Shown here: positions 63,146 to 64,000 of the stretch, in pieces
Layout: the number at the start of each line of letters is the position of its first letter
Numbering within the stretch: position 1 is the stretch's first letter
Assembly (NCBI RefSeq): GCF_009469695.1
Contig: NZ_SSSR01000003.1
Coordinates: 62,001-126,000, forward strand
DNA length: 64,000 bases
Direction: 5' to 3'
DNA from: Propionivibrio limicola
Lineage (GTDB): Bacteria; Pseudomonadota; Gammaproteobacteria; Burkholderiales; Rhodocyclaceae
Translations under genes and position numbers: made by a program
The notes under the pieces: generated by a model
What the model was told of the DNA's origin: nothing
Database searches by the model: none
What the model saw: only the letters and a program-made list of their open reading frames with translations

Positions 63146-64000
63146 ATGCATGTGCTTTTCGAAGAAGAGGGTGCTTTCAAAACGGCCAACGTCATGGCTG
63201 ACAACGACGCGTCGTTGCAGGTCGAAATGGCGTCCGGCAAACGTACCAAGATCAAGTCGTCGACGGTTCTCCTGCGTTTCAAGGAGCCGTCGCCGGGCGA
63301 GCTGTTGAGTCAGGCCGAGACGCTGGCGAACGGGATCGAGGCCGAATTTCTCTGGGAGTGTGCGGGCGATGACGAATTTCTTTTTTCTGATCTTGCCGAC
63401 GACTATTTCGGAGGCGCCGGACAAAAAGCGTCAGCGGTCGAAGCGACTGCGCTCCTGCTGGCCCTGCAAGCAGCGCCCGTCTATTTTCATCGCAAAGGCA
63501 AAGGGCGCTTCCGCAAGGCGCCTCCCGACATTCTCGCAGCCGCTCTGGCCGGTCTTGAAAAGAAGCGTCAGCAAGCGCTAGCCATCGAGCGCATGGTCGG
63601 CGAGCTCAAGACGTTTGCGATGCCGTCCGAGTTCAAGCCGCTGCTCGACCAGCTGCTTTACGCGCCGGACCGCAATCGTCCGGAAACGAAGGCACTGGAG
63701 GCGGCGTGTGCCGAAACCGGCCTGTCGGCGGCGCATCTGCTGGAAAAATGCGGCGCCATCCCTTCGCCGTACGATTACCACCTGCAACGCTTCCTGCGCG
63801 AACAGTTCCCGCGCGGCGTCGCCTTTCCCGACGTCGCACTGCCCGAGGCGCCAAGCGGCTTGCCGCGCGCCGACGTGCGGGCGTTTTCCATCGACGATGC
63901 GGCGACGACCGAAATCGATGATGCCTTTTCGCTGCAAGCCTTGCCCGGCATCGGCTGGCGCGTCGGCATCCACATCGCGGCGCCGGGCCTCGGCATCGCG
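63146..64000 (+). CDS. RNB domain exoribonuclease (RNase II family), N-terminal part
   Basis: The open frame starts at the ATG at 63146 and runs through the end of the window without a stop: 285 residues. After an OB-like N-terminal region (MHVLFEEEGAFKTANV...), a long helical part (about 65-225) leads to the start of the RNB catalytic domain with the metal-binding stretch DDAATTEIDDAFSL (about 250-263), which holds the Asp/Glu residues of RNase II/R. These enzymes degrade single-stranded RNA 3' to 5'. The N-terminus is unlike E. coli RNase R, so it is an RNase II-like variant. The C-terminal S1 domain, if any, lies outside. Confidence 0.88.
   Translation, partial: MHVLFEEEGAFKTANVMADNDASLQVEMASGKRTKIKSSTVLLRFKEPSPGELLSQAETLANGIEAEFLWECAGDDEFLFSDLADDYFGGAGQKASAVEATALLLALQAAPVYFHRKGKGRFRKAPPDILAAALAGLEKKRQQALAIERMVGELKTFAMPSEFKPLLDQLLYAPDRNRPETKALEAACAETGLSAAHLLEKCGAIPSPYDYHLQRFLREQFPRGVAFPDVALPEAPSGLPRADVRAFSIDDAATTEIDDAFSLQALPGIGWRVGIHIAAPGLGIA

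Overview
The window is a continuous stretch of bacterial chromosome, high in GC (roughly 60% by eye), densely coded, with short intergenic gaps and no rRNA, tRNA, CRISPR array, transposase or phage module that I could find. Gene content and order (ruvB-ybgC-tolQRAB-pal-cpoB-queE, groESL under a CIRCE element, ydbH-ynbE-ydbL, SAH riboswitch-ahcY-metF, PPi-dependent phosphofructokinase, many cyclic-di-GMP proteins) point to a Gram-negative betaproteobacterium, most likely of the Rhodocyclales (Dechloromonas/Azonexus-like). The phylum-level call is firm; the order-level call is inference.

Layout. 1-7.4 kb: end of ruvB, the complete Tol-Pal envelope operon, then queE, a PilZ protein and queC (7-deazaguanine synthesis). 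7.4-9.7 kb: groESL on the minus strand with a clear sigma-70 promoter and a perfect HrcA/CIRCE operator. 9.7-15.4 kb: ydbL, ynbE and ydbH (envelope lipid transport) and ppsA. 15.6-18.2 kb: a small unknown gene, an SDR, and a DUF134 regulator with a two-domain NifX-like protein that carries a His/Cys-rich linker. 18.3-27.8 kb: HD-GYP protein, PBP4-type carboxypeptidase, orphan TRAP binding protein, EamA exporter and a large PAS/GAF/GGDEF/EAL protein. 27.8-32.7 kb: ubiD, dps, and ahcY-metF behind an SAH riboswitch. 32.9-38.5 kb: DUF2789 protein, unknown lipoprotein, EamA exporter with divergent LysR regulator, HerA-like ATPase (yjgR) and yebC. 38.6-43.5 kb: CheX-like/diguanylate cyclase/CheY-like operon, GapN-like aldehyde dehydrogenase, small unknown gene. 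43.7-52.3 kb: ZIP metal transporter, PBP1A-type synthase and two c-di-GMP enzymes in one minus-strand run. 52.5-57.8 kb: ClpP-like protein, AroQ-like dehydratase, MBL hydrolase, LysR regulator, TVP38 protein, sugar-nucleotide epimerase. 58-64 kb: PPi-PFK, an adhesin-E-like secreted protein, ATP-PFK, uppP, yqiA-like esterase and the start of an RNB exoribonuclease.

Themes. (1) c-di-GMP signalling is dense: one PilZ effector, one HD-GYP phosphodiesterase, two GGDEF-EAL proteins and two diguanylate cyclases in 64 kb, one of them in an operon with CheX/CheY-like proteins and two directly upstream of a peptidoglycan synthase. (2) Central carbon metabolism: a PPi-PFK and an ATP-PFK of the GGDG/PKTID class lie 0.7 kb apart, with ppsA and a GapN-like dehydrogenase elsewhere. 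(3) Three long imperfect inverted repeats, two of them clearly the same family, each sit between tail-to-tail genes. I found no obviously new defence or biosynthetic island; the least explained items are the metal-rich NifX/DUF134 pair, the CZB-tailed GGDEF-EAL protein, the orphan ClpP-like protein beside a divergent AroQ, and the convergent-junction hairpins.
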